Source: Endocalyx cinctus (lineage: Eukaryota; Ascomycota; Sordariomycetes; Amphisphaeriales; Apiosporaceae). From it: 64,000 nt of DNA. Under the pieces are notes generated by a model. The model searched no databases. It was not told the origin of the DNA and saw nothing but the letters and a program-made list of their open reading frames with translations. Below, piece after piece: positions 1 to 12,201 of the stretch. The stretch spans positions 930,001 through 994,000 of the forward strand of contig BCKC01000002.1 in the NCBI GenBank assembly GCA_001600455.1. The letters run 5' to 3'. A program made the position numbers and the translations under genes. The stretch's first letter is position 1. Each line of letters begins with the position of its first letter.

Positions 1-387
1 TATCCATCTGACGCATCGAACGTTTTGTGCGTAGTACTCGAGGATCCCTTAGTTGTTTTCGTGCCCGTTTGTGTACCAGTCTCGGAGGCCGTTGTTTGTG
101 TCTTGCCACCTGTATTGAAGTTGGTGGTCTTGGGACTGGTAGCGGTAGTAGTGGTGTCATCGTCGTCGTTTGAGGCTGACGAAGTTTCGGCCGGCTGATC
201 TGATGCTGTAAAAATACTGTTAATCTCATACTGTTTCTAACAATTTGTATCATTTCAGAAGGGGATCGCACGTACTCGTTGTTGTATCGTCTTGTCGTAC
301 CACAAGGGCATCGATATCAGGAAGCCATCCGGAAGCTGCCGCGAGCGGTGCGAAGGCGAAGGCCACGGCTAGAAATTGGGCTCTCAT
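1..387 (-). CDS. Secreted Thr/Ser-rich protein, 5' part only
   Basis: Two exons are visible (276-387 and 1-205) with an intron at 206-275 (GTACGT donor, ACAG acceptor); the gene runs off the left edge. The protein starts with a secretion signal (MRAQFLAVAFAFAPLAAASG), then DIDALVVRQDD, then a region rich in Thr, Ser and Lys (TTTTATSPKTT, TQTTASETG). A signal peptide followed by an S/T-rich low-complexity stretch is typical of O-mannosylated wall or surface proteins of filamentous fungi; this is inference. The start was chosen because the ATG at 387 begins the signal peptide and the frame joins across the intron. No catalytic domain is visible in the fragment, so the function is unknown. Confidence 0.75.
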
Positions 388-3287
388 GTTGTCTTAATTT
401 ATGGGATGCGGGTGTGGTAATTGTTAGAGATTTTATGATCGAAGATAATCCGTGACAAAATGGCCGTTGAGAAATGTCCCGAAAACACCGATACTACTAC
501 ACACAAGCAAAGAAACGTATGGATAGTGCCGACAGAACAGGAATCACCCCAAAGTTTTGCTGTGGTCGATATGTGTCTTGTTCACGTTGAACAAGCGGTT
601 GCTGTGTCTACTAAGCCCCCTTTTTCGACTACTTATTAAGAGTGTTATTGTAGTTGGACGCCTAGAAGGGTAGGACAATTAATGTACAGTTTTAGGGTAG
701 TCCGGACTTCGCCAAGTAATGAGCAAAAGACAGGTTTAAGGGGTAAAAACGAGTGTTAAAAAGAAGTTTTAAGAAATATATGTATATTAAAATAAAAAGC
801 GAATGACTACGAAGAGATAGTAAAAAACGAAGAAACTATCCCAACTATGATGATAATACTTTGCTAATTCATCAACTGAGTTATGGGAAAGAAAAAGAAA
901 AAGAAGAGGGAGAAGAAAGATAGACAATACGATGTGTTGGATGGGTTAGAAAAGTTGACAGAAAAGCATGGATACAATTGGTCCTTTTCCTTGTTGTGAA
1001 CCTGGCCGAACACGAGAATTGACAGGGGTAAAGGGTAGGGGAAAAAAAATATAAATAAAAAATAAATAAAAAAAGGGACGTGCTAGACGGGATGGTTGCT
1101 AGAAGGGTTTGGTAAGCTGTACTGGGCTACTACTAGGTACTATAATAGTATCTACTACACTGTAGTATAATACATACAGGTGTACGGAGTACTACAGGTA
1201 TACATTTTAGTGGAGTGTTGATCTGCCCATTGCTGATGGCGCGCCGTAAATGATCACCCAAGTCATCTCTGATCTCGTATGGAACGTTTAGCGTGGCGGA
1301 GTAAGAAAAAAAAAAGATCCACCAAATCTGCATGAAGCCGTACTTCAAAACCTGGAAATAAATACCACGTCGAGTATAGTGTAGTTTTAAGTGAATACCA
1401 TAATAAATGCTACACAACGAATAAGGTTATATTGTCGTCATAGGAAATGCGAAATGCAAATCCATATATACCTCTACTATGTACAGTATCCAAGGTCTTG
1501 TTGTGGTGTTTATTATTTACTGGAAGATATTGTTCGTAAACTACTGTATGGACGGTATTGTGTACATCGTATATTATGTAGGCTTACAGTGGACTATACC
1601 TACGCTAGGTAGTAGTTAATCTGCATTAAGCAGTATGGTACAGTAGTGTGGTGGGTATTACGATCTCTACCAATGTACATATTATGTACCTAGGCTATGT
1701 ACTGTACAGCAATTCCATTTTATCTTCAACTCATTAAAGAAAGGACTGGACTTCGGGAAGTATTGCACATTTGCCTCTTTCTTACTTAGGCTCAGTTCAG
1801 CAAAGTACCAGCTATCCGTACATACCAGGTAGGTACTACATACAGTGACGGTGGTAGTGATAGATAAGTTCATACGGAGTATGTATGGATACGGATACTT
1901 AAGCAAATTATGCCAAGAAAACGAGTCCTGGAAGCAAAACGGTATAGCAAAGTATTACAGATACCAGTAATGAACGGCTTCCTAGGAAGTCATTCATTTG
2001 TTTATAGCTGGCCAATTAATTAGAGTAACAACCAGCCGAAAACAGATCACACGTCTCACACAATGGGATGGCGGCTTAGAATAATCAATATCTTCGAGTC
2101 GGTTTGATAGCATCAAGAAGTTTCGAGGTAATAAACTGGATGATATCAACAGCCCTGAGGCAAATCAAATTCTACATATTCTCCAATGGATTTTGTAATA
2201 CGATGGATCAAAGTAACTTTCGACTAGAGATATTCTTGATCGTGAATAGATGATCTACCAAGTACCTAGCAACTATCCTGAAGTCAGCCATCATCAAAAT
2301 AATTTAACTTGAGAAGTACCTGTAGGATAGAAGAAGATATGGAACACCTTCAAAATAGAGATCATACAAAATAATAATCCATAAGACTGAATTCTAATAT
2401 GTAAAAGTATCAAATAAAGGATGAAGTTATACAGAATATCACTTTCGTATACAATCTGTCTAGCATATACAAGTATAGTAGTATATTTTACCCATAGGAA
2501 CATGGACCCCTATTCTGTTTCAGTTTGCGTGTAATATGGAATTAATTGATGTTCGTTACACTGAAGTTTTTATACGGCCAGACAGGTTGACAGGTAAGAA
2601 TTTTTATGCGAAATTCTATTTAAAATCATCTGTCCACTCTAGGCTTTATCTAATAGAGGCAGAATGGTCAGGTGTAGGTAGGTACCTAGCGCCAAAAGTA
2701 TTTTGATCTCCGATAATGATATTGTACTCCAGACTCTGGAGTCCAGAGACTTCCTACCCATGTAGAACCAGCAGTAGCCTACCACTTTGCCGGGTAGTTC
2801 CTATGTACAGTGTTTAGTATATATTTACACTGTCACACTGTTTCATCCTGCGGTGCTGTACAGTGAGTCGAAACTATTCATGTCTACATATACGATGTAG
2901 TTACCAGCCGCCAAACGCCTATAAATAACACTAGTCTCACTGCACCTACAAGTATATAGTGTATGTATGCTACATCGTGTTGTCGTTTTAGCTCCGTACT
3001 GTGTACAGTGCATACCCTGCATGTACTGTATTGCAGCACCGGTTAGCGCTTAGCTGCCGAAATAGTGTACATTAGACATTGAAAGTCTTCGAACGCAATT
3101 AATGCGGGGAAGGTACAGTTTCGCATTTACTGTGCTTTCTACTTCGTGATTTCCACTGGTCACATTTATCAACGCCTATCATACATAAACGAAAGTCGTC
3201 AAATTATATTGTCGTAGTTCTCTCTTCATTTGATTCCTCCCGCTTCACTCTTTTCTTCTATAGAGGGTCTCTATCGTAGTTGTCATC
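388..3287. other. Spacer, 2.9 kb, AT-rich, no gene seen
   Basis: Only short, unlike-coding ORFs. The stretch is dense in GTAC, TACC and TGTACAGT-like words (for example around 1120-1210 and 2800-3060) and holds one TAGGTAGGTACCTAG-like site near 2675-2690. The last ~100 bases before 3288 are pyrimidine-rich, as in 5' leaders of filamentous fungi. Confidence 0.6.
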
Positions 3288-5161
3288 ATGGCGACTACAA
3301 GAGGCGATACCGTCACGATTGACCGTGCATATTTTGATACTTTAGTTAGAAGGTTAGTATACTACCGCTCCAATCTCTTGCTACAACCGGAAATATCTGG
3401 GCAGACCCGATATAGTACCCATATATAGCAGACGGGACCAGGGCCCGTTCTGAATGGAGCTTTGTTAGTGTAACGGAATTACGAAGCTGACTTATTCTTT
3501 GTTCTTTTGCAGGGCCAATATTGTACGTATTATTATATGTATCATTGAGCAGACCGCACAAATAATATGATTATCTAATTTTATACCGTCCATTTTCTAG
3601 AATGCCGGCATAAATTCCGATTTGGTTTCCACCGTTCCCAAGACAGAACACGAGAACCTTCTACTCATAGCTCGTCAGTTTAGTAAGTAAACAATTGCCC
3701 TTCCTTCGATTTTTAACTGGGCAGTATCAATACTTATTCGTTTTATTCCAGTCAATCTAAAACAAAACTTGATGAATGGCGGGGTGGAAGAAGCAACGAT
3801 TTTAGTGAGTTTCTTCTTATTTGTATACATATGTATTGCAGCCTAGCTTAGGGACCCAGTCAAGTTATACGTGTATACCCAAAAAAAAAAAAAAAAATCA
3901 GCAGGTGCCAAGCTAGTACCTTGACTTGACGCACACACTAGAACATTAACACTAATAACAAATAGCTGCTCTGTCAAGATAGCCCGTCTACCCCGAAGAC
4001 CGAAGCCGAACCCACCACCTTCACTTCCTATAAGACCGAAACAACCGATGGAGGTGCCTCGCTAACCCCCAGATCGTACACACGCCCTAGAATACAGCCG
4101 AACTCCTCCCGGCAGTCGAATCCGTATACAAACTACAGTCAGGATCACCATGGTCATTACGAGAATGGAAAAGGCGGGTACAGACAAGAGCAGGTTGATA
4201 AGCAGCCCGGTTGGGCCGACTTCGACCCCACCGTTGAAGATTTCTCCCCGTCATACTCCGGCGAAGCTTTCGCACCGGAGGTAGGCAACGGTCATGCTTT
4301 CAGACATTACGGCCAGGCTCAGAATACCCAGAAACCCCATTACGCCAAAGTGTGCAGAAGAACAATTTCATTGGTCAATTTACCCGACAACACAACCCAC
4401 TGGGACGTGACCAACATTGTGAGAGGTGGGATGGTAGTCGATGTCTTCTTACGTACTACTGATCATACAGCTTCAGTCTCGTTCTTACGAGAAGACGATG
4501 CCACCAAGTATTATGAATACGCGAGAAAAAACGCTATTTATATTAACAAGAAGAGGGTTCGCGATCTCTGTCAGATATTCCAAGAAAAAATCTTGCTGAC
4601 TTACCTTAGGTTTTTGTCAGATGGGCAGATCGTCACTTCCATCTCTCAGGACATGTGGCTGGAAAGATCGCCGCCGGTGGAACTCGCAACCTGATTATTC
4701 GACGATGTGACCCGAATCATACCGAGGAGAGTATTCGTGATGACTTGGAACACATCCACAATCTAGTGGTCATCAAGGTTGACTTCGTCGGCGGTAGCTG
4801 TTTCATTAAGACGAATTCGGTGCACAACGCGATGTTTGCGCGCACATGCATGATGAGCCGAGCGTAAGTATGATCCATATATTTGCTCAGTTTTGACATG
4901 ATAAATTAAGTATCTGCCACCAGGACATACAAGGGTTCCAAGATAGACTGGGATAAAGATGAGTGTGATCAGCCAATCGAGAACATTCACAAGATCTTCT
5001 CGAAGTCCGAGCAGCATCCCCTCACGGAGCACAAACCGGCTTTCAAGGTGCAAAACCGGTTCGCTACCCTTCGCCTTGATGATGATGACAATGACGACGA
5101 GACAGACGAAAAGTTTGACGGCTCTTCTGAAATGCCTAGCACAGTAAATGTGACTGCATAG
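3288..5161 (+). CDS. Nrd1-type RNA-binding protein (negative regulator of differentiation)
   Basis: Seven exons: 3288-3352, 3513-3522 (10 nt), 3601-3682, 3752-3804, 3966-4556, 4610-4863 and 4924-5161; the joined frame is open and ends TAG at 5161. The N-terminus MATTRGDTVTIDRAYFDTL and the blocks VNLPDNTTHWDV (RRM-like, exon 5) and TRNLIIRRCDP...EESIRDDLEHI (RRM, exon 6) match the fungal Nrd1/Mip65-type RNA-binding proteins, which bind target mRNAs and restrain sexual differentiation in fission yeast. A linker rich in Pro, Ser and Tyr lies between the N-terminal segment and the first RRM. The donor of intron 5 (GTTCGC at 4557) is weak, but only this join gives the expected KKRVFVRWADRHFHL. 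The tail is acidic (DDDDNDDETDE). The family assignment is from memory of orthologues; cellular role in this species is inferred. Confidence 0.88.
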
Positions 5162-7347
5162 ATCCAGCTGTCCTGTCTCTTTTTATGTCTACTAATTCCT
5201 TAATACTTCTCTTTTAACCGCGCTTTTTACGGCTTCATCATTATAGGGTATGCAGGGCAAGATATTTCTCAGGACAGGGTTTTTCTTCGGATGTTATGGC
5301 ATATGGCGAAATGAAAGTTTAACTGACACGTGAAATGAATGACTTCTCGGAGCTTAGGAGTGACGGAGTTATCGCAAAGGATACCCAGGTTTGTCAAATT
5401 GTTCAATAGAGACGATCGTAACGGGGGATGTCTGAGAAAGTGAAGAGGAAGGCAATTTCAGAAGGTTATATCGGTATCTAGTTTTCACCCTTGCTAGCCT
5501 ATATTCGATTAGAAGAGTTTGCGGACAGGTAAATGTGGCTAGATCCGCGATTTGACTATAGCGGAAGCTAATTGATTGATTCCCAATATATCTCGAGTTT
5601 CGTATCCTACCTTTGCCGTTCCATCTTTTAATCTTTTAATGTCAAGTACCAAAGAAAAAAAAAAAAAAGACGGGAGGATAGAGGGATAGAGAAGAGGGTG
5701 CGTCTCGCCAAGATGACTAGGCGCTAATTTGGACCCGAGCCCATGGTAATGGGATCTCGATAACATGCTAAATTTAGTAACATTATGATGAACCCAGCAG
5801 CCCAGTAAAGGTGTAGTGTCCTCTGTAGAGTATATAGTATACATAGTACTGGCATGTTATTGCACTTTATGCCATACTTCGAAAAGTTGGAAATATAAAA
5901 GGACATACATGAGGATTGATAAGCTTCAACGATAGCTTGAAATTATTGTTGTCTTCTTTGTTGGTGAAAGAAGGGATAAAATGAAGAATTAAGAACCCTC
6001 GGGCGACATGATAGCACGATGTATTAGAAACACCAGTAGCATACTCATTAGTTGATTTCAATACCAATTAATCTTCTTTTAACCTAGCATACTCTATATA
6101 AACATTTACTGTGTATATTTAATCGTTTAATAATTTTATGGGTTACATCTCGGTAGAATCCAAACAAACGGTGTAGCATATAAACGAGGTTTACATATGA
6201 TTTTATGGTTCCAATTTATACCCAATGGAAAGACCAGGACAAAGGTCGATTCTTTTTAGGCAAATTAGGTATATCCGGATATGAGATTACAGTGTACACT
6301 GATGCTTAGCGTAAAGTTGAGCCTCAAGCAAACTAATGTAGTGTAGGGTACAAACCGTCAATATCCCTGCCGTTTGGTGGTTGGGGTTCTACTGCCTGAC
6401 TTCTTCAATCTGTCAAACCTATCAACGCCGATGATTGATGTAATACCAGATAGCGGTATTAATTAAGACCCTTTTTGAACATCTATCTGTAGAATATTCT
6501 GTAGAGTAACAATAATATATGACGGAATCATATACGCCAGTATGACCTTGAATTGATCAAAGAGAAGGGAATACCGTGTTTTTCCAACGCATACATATTT
6601 AACCTAGTATACTTGAATCTTGCAGCTGCGAGCTTCAGCCACATAACCGCCACAGCAAAGAGAGAAATCACAGTAAGCTACACTAGTATTTAAGAAGTTA
6701 GGAACGTATATTTCTTCTGTTATAGTGAGTACTTCTTAGCCTTTGTAATGTAAGTGCCCTCTACTGAGAGGTATATCTAATCTGCCACTGTAGGTAATAG
6801 AAGATATTTTATTAGGTTAGTGTAAAGAACTCTCCGGTAGCTTGGCATATGATCCATTGGCGATCTGCCCGCCACGTCTGTTACGTTCGAGTTCATCTTT
6901 CCATCCTCAGTGCCCAACCTTACTAACCTACTCTTTTTTTAACGATAAATAAGTGAATGAATGAAAAAACAACAATACATAACCAGTAACAACATTCAAT
7001 AAACCGCCTTTATATATATATATATATTTCTTTTTATTCTACTTTATATTAAATATAATCTACCAGAAAAAAAAAATCAATTAAAAACCTCCCCTTAATC
7101 ATCCGATAGTGACGTTCTTTTTTTTTTTCTTACAATATATGGTTTAAGAACGAACCCCCCATTTGTCGCAACATCCTGGAGTTTGTTTGAAACAGCACCA
7201 AAAGTCTGTGAGGAGAGGAGAGCTGTTGCTGACCCCGCCCATATTTTTCCCCATATCCCGAGACGCGCATATAACGTGTTCACTACCTTTCCCATTGAAA
7301 GAAAAACTTTACCTTATTAGTTGTCATGCAAATATCTCGAGATCAAG
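5162..7347. other. Spacer, 2.2 kb, no gene seen
   Basis: Contains the 3' end of the Nrd1 transcript, A-tracts (5654-5668), a TA microsatellite near 7013-7026 and A/T runs up to the DCP2 start. ORFs here are short and low-complexity. Confidence 0.55.
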
Positions 7348-10152
7348 ATGACACAAGAAAGGATGACATTAGAACATTGTAAGACTTTCCATTTTATCCT
7401 ATCACTTCCTTTTGTTTTGTTTCTGTTAAAAAGCATCCTTATCGCAATGAATGATTCGGCTTGCTGCTTCTGATGTCCAAACCTTGTCTTCTTCTAGACA
7501 CATCTGCTAACAATCATCTATAGGGCTGGACGATTTATGCGTCCGCTTCATAATAAATCTGCCTCGAGCCGACCTCTCCTCCGTTGCCCGAATATGTTTT
7601 CAAATTGAAGAGGCGCAATGGTTCTACGAAGATTTTATCCGACCGCTGGATCCGACTTTGCCATCCATGTCCCTAAAAACATTCAGCTTGAAGATGTTTC
7701 AACATTGTCCTCTTCTCGCCTCGTTTTCCACCGAGAGTCATATGAAGGCTTTCGAAGAATTTATGCAGTACAAAACTAGAGTACCCGTAAGAGGTGGAAT
7801 CATGCTGAACGAGACTATGGACGCCGTCGTGCTCGTGCGAGGATACAAGAAGGGTGCGCGTTGGAGCTTTCCCCGAGGCAAGATAAATAAAGATGAAGAT
7901 GATCTGGACTGCGCCGTCCGGGAAGTCTACGAAGAAACGGGCTATGATCTGCGAAAAGCCGGAATTGTCGATAGAAATGCACCTGTCCAACCTCTTGAGG
8001 TCATTATGCATGACCAGCAAGTGCTCCTCTACGTCTTCCGAGGCGTCCCAGAAAATACCGTATTCGAAACAAGAACGAGAAAAGAGATCGGAGATATAAA
8101 ATGGTACAAGATATCGGATCTCCCCGCCTATCGTAAGAAGAAAGGCCCGGCGCAGCACCCTAGCACCGCCAAAGAATTCTACATGGTTGCGCCTTTCATG
8201 GTTCATCTGAAGCAATGGGTTCTTAAGCAGAAGAAAGCCGACGCCCAAAAGATACCAGCTTACGGTGCTCATCCGAATCCAGCGGTTACCTACGAGGAGA
8301 ACTTCGCGGGAGATAACGGCGCGTTTGCCCAGGTGGAATCTGAGGCACCGGAACCTGTTTCGCAAATGTCACATCCAGACCTGTACGATAACGCCACGAG
8401 AGAATTGCAGCGACTGCTTAAAGTTAAACCGCCTACTCAAGGGCTGCAGATTGCTACTCCAAATTTGGACGCTCAAGCTGGACAGACTCTTATGTCGCTT
8501 TTGCAGCCGAAAGCGTCTTCCTCTGCGCAAGTACCGATGCCAAGTCAAAATATACCACATACACCTTACGACCAAGGTTTACTAGAACCATCTCAACCTT
8601 CTGCACCGCACCACCATCACCCAGGTCAAAGAATACCTCCGTCTGATGATTATGCTGCGCCGCCTGCATTCCCAATCCAGCCACATGCTGGTAACACCTA
8701 CTCGCAGCAATATCAACCTCGCCCTCGGCCTCACGTCGATATTTCCAGCTCGCCTAGCGATACCTCGGGGCTTCTCAGTATGCTCCGTCAACCACAACGC
8801 CTACCAAACCCACCCGTTCAGCTAGTGCACCCTCAACCTCTGCCGCCTCAAGTTCAAAAGGCAATGCTATTGCGAGGGGATGCTCCTTCGCCGATGAATA
8901 CAGAACAGGCCGGTCGCGCAGTACCGGTTGGGCCGCCTCAGAGCTACGTTAGTCGGGATGAGAGGTCTCAGTACCAAGCTCAAGGAATGCCGGGTGATCA
9001 TCGCGAGAATCAGTTACCTCCACAACTAGCTCCGCATGCGGCGGGTTTACTGAATACTTTGAAAGGAGTAAACCCTCAAATATCGCAGAACCAGCAAGAT
9101 AGGCACTTACAACAAGGTCAAGAAACGGGGAGCCCCATGGGTCATTATCACCAGCATCCACCACCGGTGCCGATGCATCATTTTGTGCCTCAACCCGGAA
9201 CAAATAGAAACATTGGAATGGGACATGCAGCGTCGCACAACCCTCAGAATTACCCTCACGGGTCCGGCGCATCGGTACGTCAGCCTACAGATAAGCATCG
9301 AGCGGGACTGTTAGACATGTTCAAGAAAACAGAAGCCACCGTTGCATCGAGTCAATTTGACGGCCAAGGCGCGGCGGTCACCGAGTCAAGCACTACCGTT
9401 GGTATTATGCAACAAAGCATGACAGATCAACACAAACACCACAGGCCCCACGGGAGCCCGAGCATGGCAGAAGCTTTCCGCATAGCTGCCCAGGAGAAAG
9501 GTCGCCCGATCCAAATGAATCCGGAGACCAACCTACCGTACGGAGCACATTCAATCTTGTCACGGCCTCAGAGGGGTCGCGCACCGTCGATCAATAGTCC
9601 AGCCATGTCAGCGAAGAGTTCCAACGAGTCCGCACGCGTTCTGTCCGGAGCAGCACACGGTAGCCCAGCATTATCCCACACGAAGATGTCCCCACAGCAG
9701 ACTCATTTCCATTTGAGGTCGTATGGAGCGACCGGTCCAGGTTCTCAAGGTCGGCCGTCTCCGTTACAATCATCGTCCTACCCCTATAGCGGATCGGCAG
9801 GAAGCGTGCCCAACCCATTATCCATGTTTCCGAGCCCTCCTTCTACGTCGGCATTACCAACCCCGGGTATGATAAGGCCGCGGCAAAATTCGACCGCAGA
9901 ACAGAAAAACGCTCTCCTGTCTCTATTCGGAAAGAACCAATACGGTGCCGAGGAAGGGAAAGGCAAAGAAGTGCATGCGAGCGGCCGGGTACTTACAAAC
10001 ATGGCACCACGCTCACGTTTGGCCTCGGTCGCGTCATCTACGGCGGGAAGTCATAGCGAAGTTCGTCGAACAAGTCAGACCCCTCTGTCTCCGGAGGATC
10101 ACGATTTCTTACTCGGATTTTTGAAGAACGCGTCGATTAATGGGAAGCGTTG

Positions 10153-10153
<1 letters not shown>
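7348..10153 (+). CDS. DCP2: mRNA decapping enzyme subunit 2 (DCP2), Nudix hydrolase
   Basis: Two exons, 7348-7378 and 7524-10153, give 886 residues; intron 7379-7523 splits the Trp codon of TLEHWLDDLCVRF. The N-terminal regulatory domain (residues ~1-90, box A) binds Dcp1. The Nudix fold follows; its signature runs from Gly129 (GKINKDE) through REVYEETGYDL with the metal-binding glutamates at 144, 147 and 148. Box B (WYKISDLPAY, EFYMVAPFM) closes the catalytic region, which hydrolyses the m7G cap of mRNA in the cytoplasm and P-bodies. Residues ~260-886 are disordered, rich in Pro, Gln, His and Ser, and carry repeated leucine-rich helical motifs (see findings). The start at 7348 is supported by box A similarity. 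The stop codon merges with a run of 30 A. Confidence 0.96.

Positions 10154-10182
<29 letters not shown>
10153..10182 (+). repeat. Poly(A) tract of 30, beginning in the DCP2 stop codon
   Basis: Thirty consecutive A residues, the first being the last base of TGA. A long homopolymer directly at a stop codon is prone to sequencing and replication slippage; the length should be treated as approximate. Confidence 0.9.
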
Positions 10183-10184
<2 letters not shown>

Positions 10185-11025
10185 AGAGAAGCAGAAAAAG
10201 AAAAGATGATAGATCAATTTCAGTCGACTTTGTGAGTTTATCTTACTTAAGGCATTGCAGCGCGTAAGGAATGCATTACAAGGCGAATAATAGGATGGAT
10301 TTCTCTCGGTTTTTAACTAACTATCGTGGGGAAAAAAACGTATCATATCAAAGGGAAGCAAAGGAAAGGATTTGGGGTTAGTAAATCGATATAATAAAAC
10401 AATGTGGACATGATTAGGACATGCATGACATGGAGGATAATTGATTTCACTGGGATACCCTCATCGCTTAACTCAAACCTTTTTTTNTTTTTTTTTTTTT
10501 TTATTATTTTCATCTCTTATCACTTATTGTTTATTACTATTACATTTATATTATCCGAGCGAATGGATGAGATTCACTATGTGTATATAGCACGGCGTCT
10601 TGTACGTATTAATATTCAGATATTCATTGTTTACCGTCCCTTACTTTTTACTCGTTATTAATATATACCGTATATATAATTATTGAGAATTAAGACTTAA
10701 TCGAAACAAACCGTTGAACCGATAAATCGATAAACTGAGACCCCACAGTATAAGCTCTTTACGTGCCCCGCCGCATGATGAACACTTTACAGGTGACAGG
10801 GTTTATGCTGTGCTGCAGTCAATCATCAACAGTTCTTCGTACTTTATTTATTGTTGTTCTCTTCATGCCTCGTTACACAGCAACCAACATTCTCGACATC
10901 AATCTTTCTTACTTACATTAATACTCACGAAAGTCTCTCTTCTTACTTTCTCTTTATGTTATAATCATAATTCCAAACACCAGAAGAAAATAAACTGAAC
11001 GAAACAGCCAACTAATCAATCAATC
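10154..11025. other. Spacer between DCP2 and USE1
   Basis: DCP2 3' UTR, a T-tract at 10480-10502 interrupted by one N (10487), then a pyrimidine-rich 5' leader (10850-10950) before the USE1 start. No other gene seen. Confidence 0.6.
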
Positions 11026-12201
11026 ATGGCACGGCTTACACAAGAGCCAATAACTCCAAGAAGGAACGTGTCCAATCCGGATTCCTCCTTTACCGACCTG
11101 AACCGACTCCTAGCTCGTTTACAGCAAAGTATATTACACGCCGACGCCGAGAGGGAAAGAAGATTGAGAGCGAGCGAATACGAGAGGAACAAAGTGTCTA
11201 TAGTATGTATAGTTATTCTTGTTCTGTCCTTTTTTCGCCCTTCTTATAATTTGCATGTGACTTTTTACTAACTTACTTACTTTTCTTTCCTCAAGAATCT
11301 CGAATTTGCCCGAACGCTCGTGACGAAGCTGGAAAAAGATGCGCTCGGAATCAAAGTACACTCGAGAAGACAGGAAGCCCAGACGGACCTGAACCACAAA
11401 CGCGCCGTGCTCGAGCTCCTAACGGAAAGGCTGAGGGAACTGGAGGAACTTAGCATAGACAGCGACGAGGATAGCTCGGATGGGGAGGACTTGCTCGGTT
11501 CGGTCATCATACCTACTCCCAGTCAGAGCTCGGACTCGAGATCGGGGGAACATCGGAGGGCAGAAGAAGAGGATGACGACGATGAAGAGGAAGAAGAGGG
11601 GGAGGAAGAGAAGTCGACTATTTCACCCGAACCTACCACTGCCAAATCTATATCACCGCACTCCTCCTTCTCTTCGCCGCCTCACCAAACCGCGACCCCT
11701 ACTGTTTCAGGTACAACCACTTCTCAAAACCTCCGAGCTCGAGGATCGGCCGTCCCTTCTTCACCCCAAGCGTCGACGAATACGGGCGAAACGACGGCAC
11801 TCCGCAACCAGCTCTTCGGCGACCGGGCCGCGAACGCGACAACCGCCCTGACCGCGACGAGCGGCACGACCAGCGCCACGGCCGAAGCCATCATGGACCA
11901 CCACCGCTCCGAGCAGGACAAGCTCACCGAGTCGATGGTCGGCATGGCCCGGGCCCTCAAAGAATCGACGCACCGGTTCTCGTCCTCCCTGGCCGAGGAC
12001 CAGGAGGTTCTCAAGGCGACGAGCTCCGGTCTCGAGAAGAACGAGCGCGGCCTCGAGGGCGTCGCCGGCAGGATGGGTTCGCTGCGTCGCCTGACCGAGG
12101 GCAAAGGTTGGTGGGGGCGCGTGATCCTGTACGCTTGGATCTTCGGCCTCGCCGTTTTCGCCGTCCTGCTCGTGTTCGTTTTGCCGAAGTTGCGGTTTTA
12201 A
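11026..12201 (+). CDS. USE1: Use1-type SNARE of the ER (retrograde Golgi-ER traffic)
   Basis: Exons 11026-11202 and 11296-12201 encode 360 residues. Known role of the family: a Q-SNARE that, with Sec20, Ufe1 and Sec22, fuses COPI vesicles with the ER. Visible parts: N-terminal helical region (LNRLLARLQQSI, LEKDALGIKVHSRRQEAQ), a long acidic and S/T-rich linker (residues ~120-220), a SNARE-like heptad segment from HHRSEQDKLTESMVGMARAL to LEGVAGRMGSLRR, and a C-terminal membrane anchor (VILYAWIFGLAVFAVLLVFV) ending LPKLRF with only a few residues outside. The intron (11203-11295) joins SI to NLEFARTL in phase 0. The assignment rests on the SNARE segment plus the GKGWWGR-anchor end, which I recall as conserved in fungal Use1. 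Confidence 0.87.

Noticed and set aside
7673..8365. 230-codon ORF antisense to DCP2
   Set aside because: Shadow of the DCP2 frame; the Nudix motif on the plus strand is decisive.
10153..10182. Poly(A) tract as a mark of a retroposed DCP2 copy
   Set aside because: The gene keeps its expected first intron within box A and has no target-site duplication that I can see.
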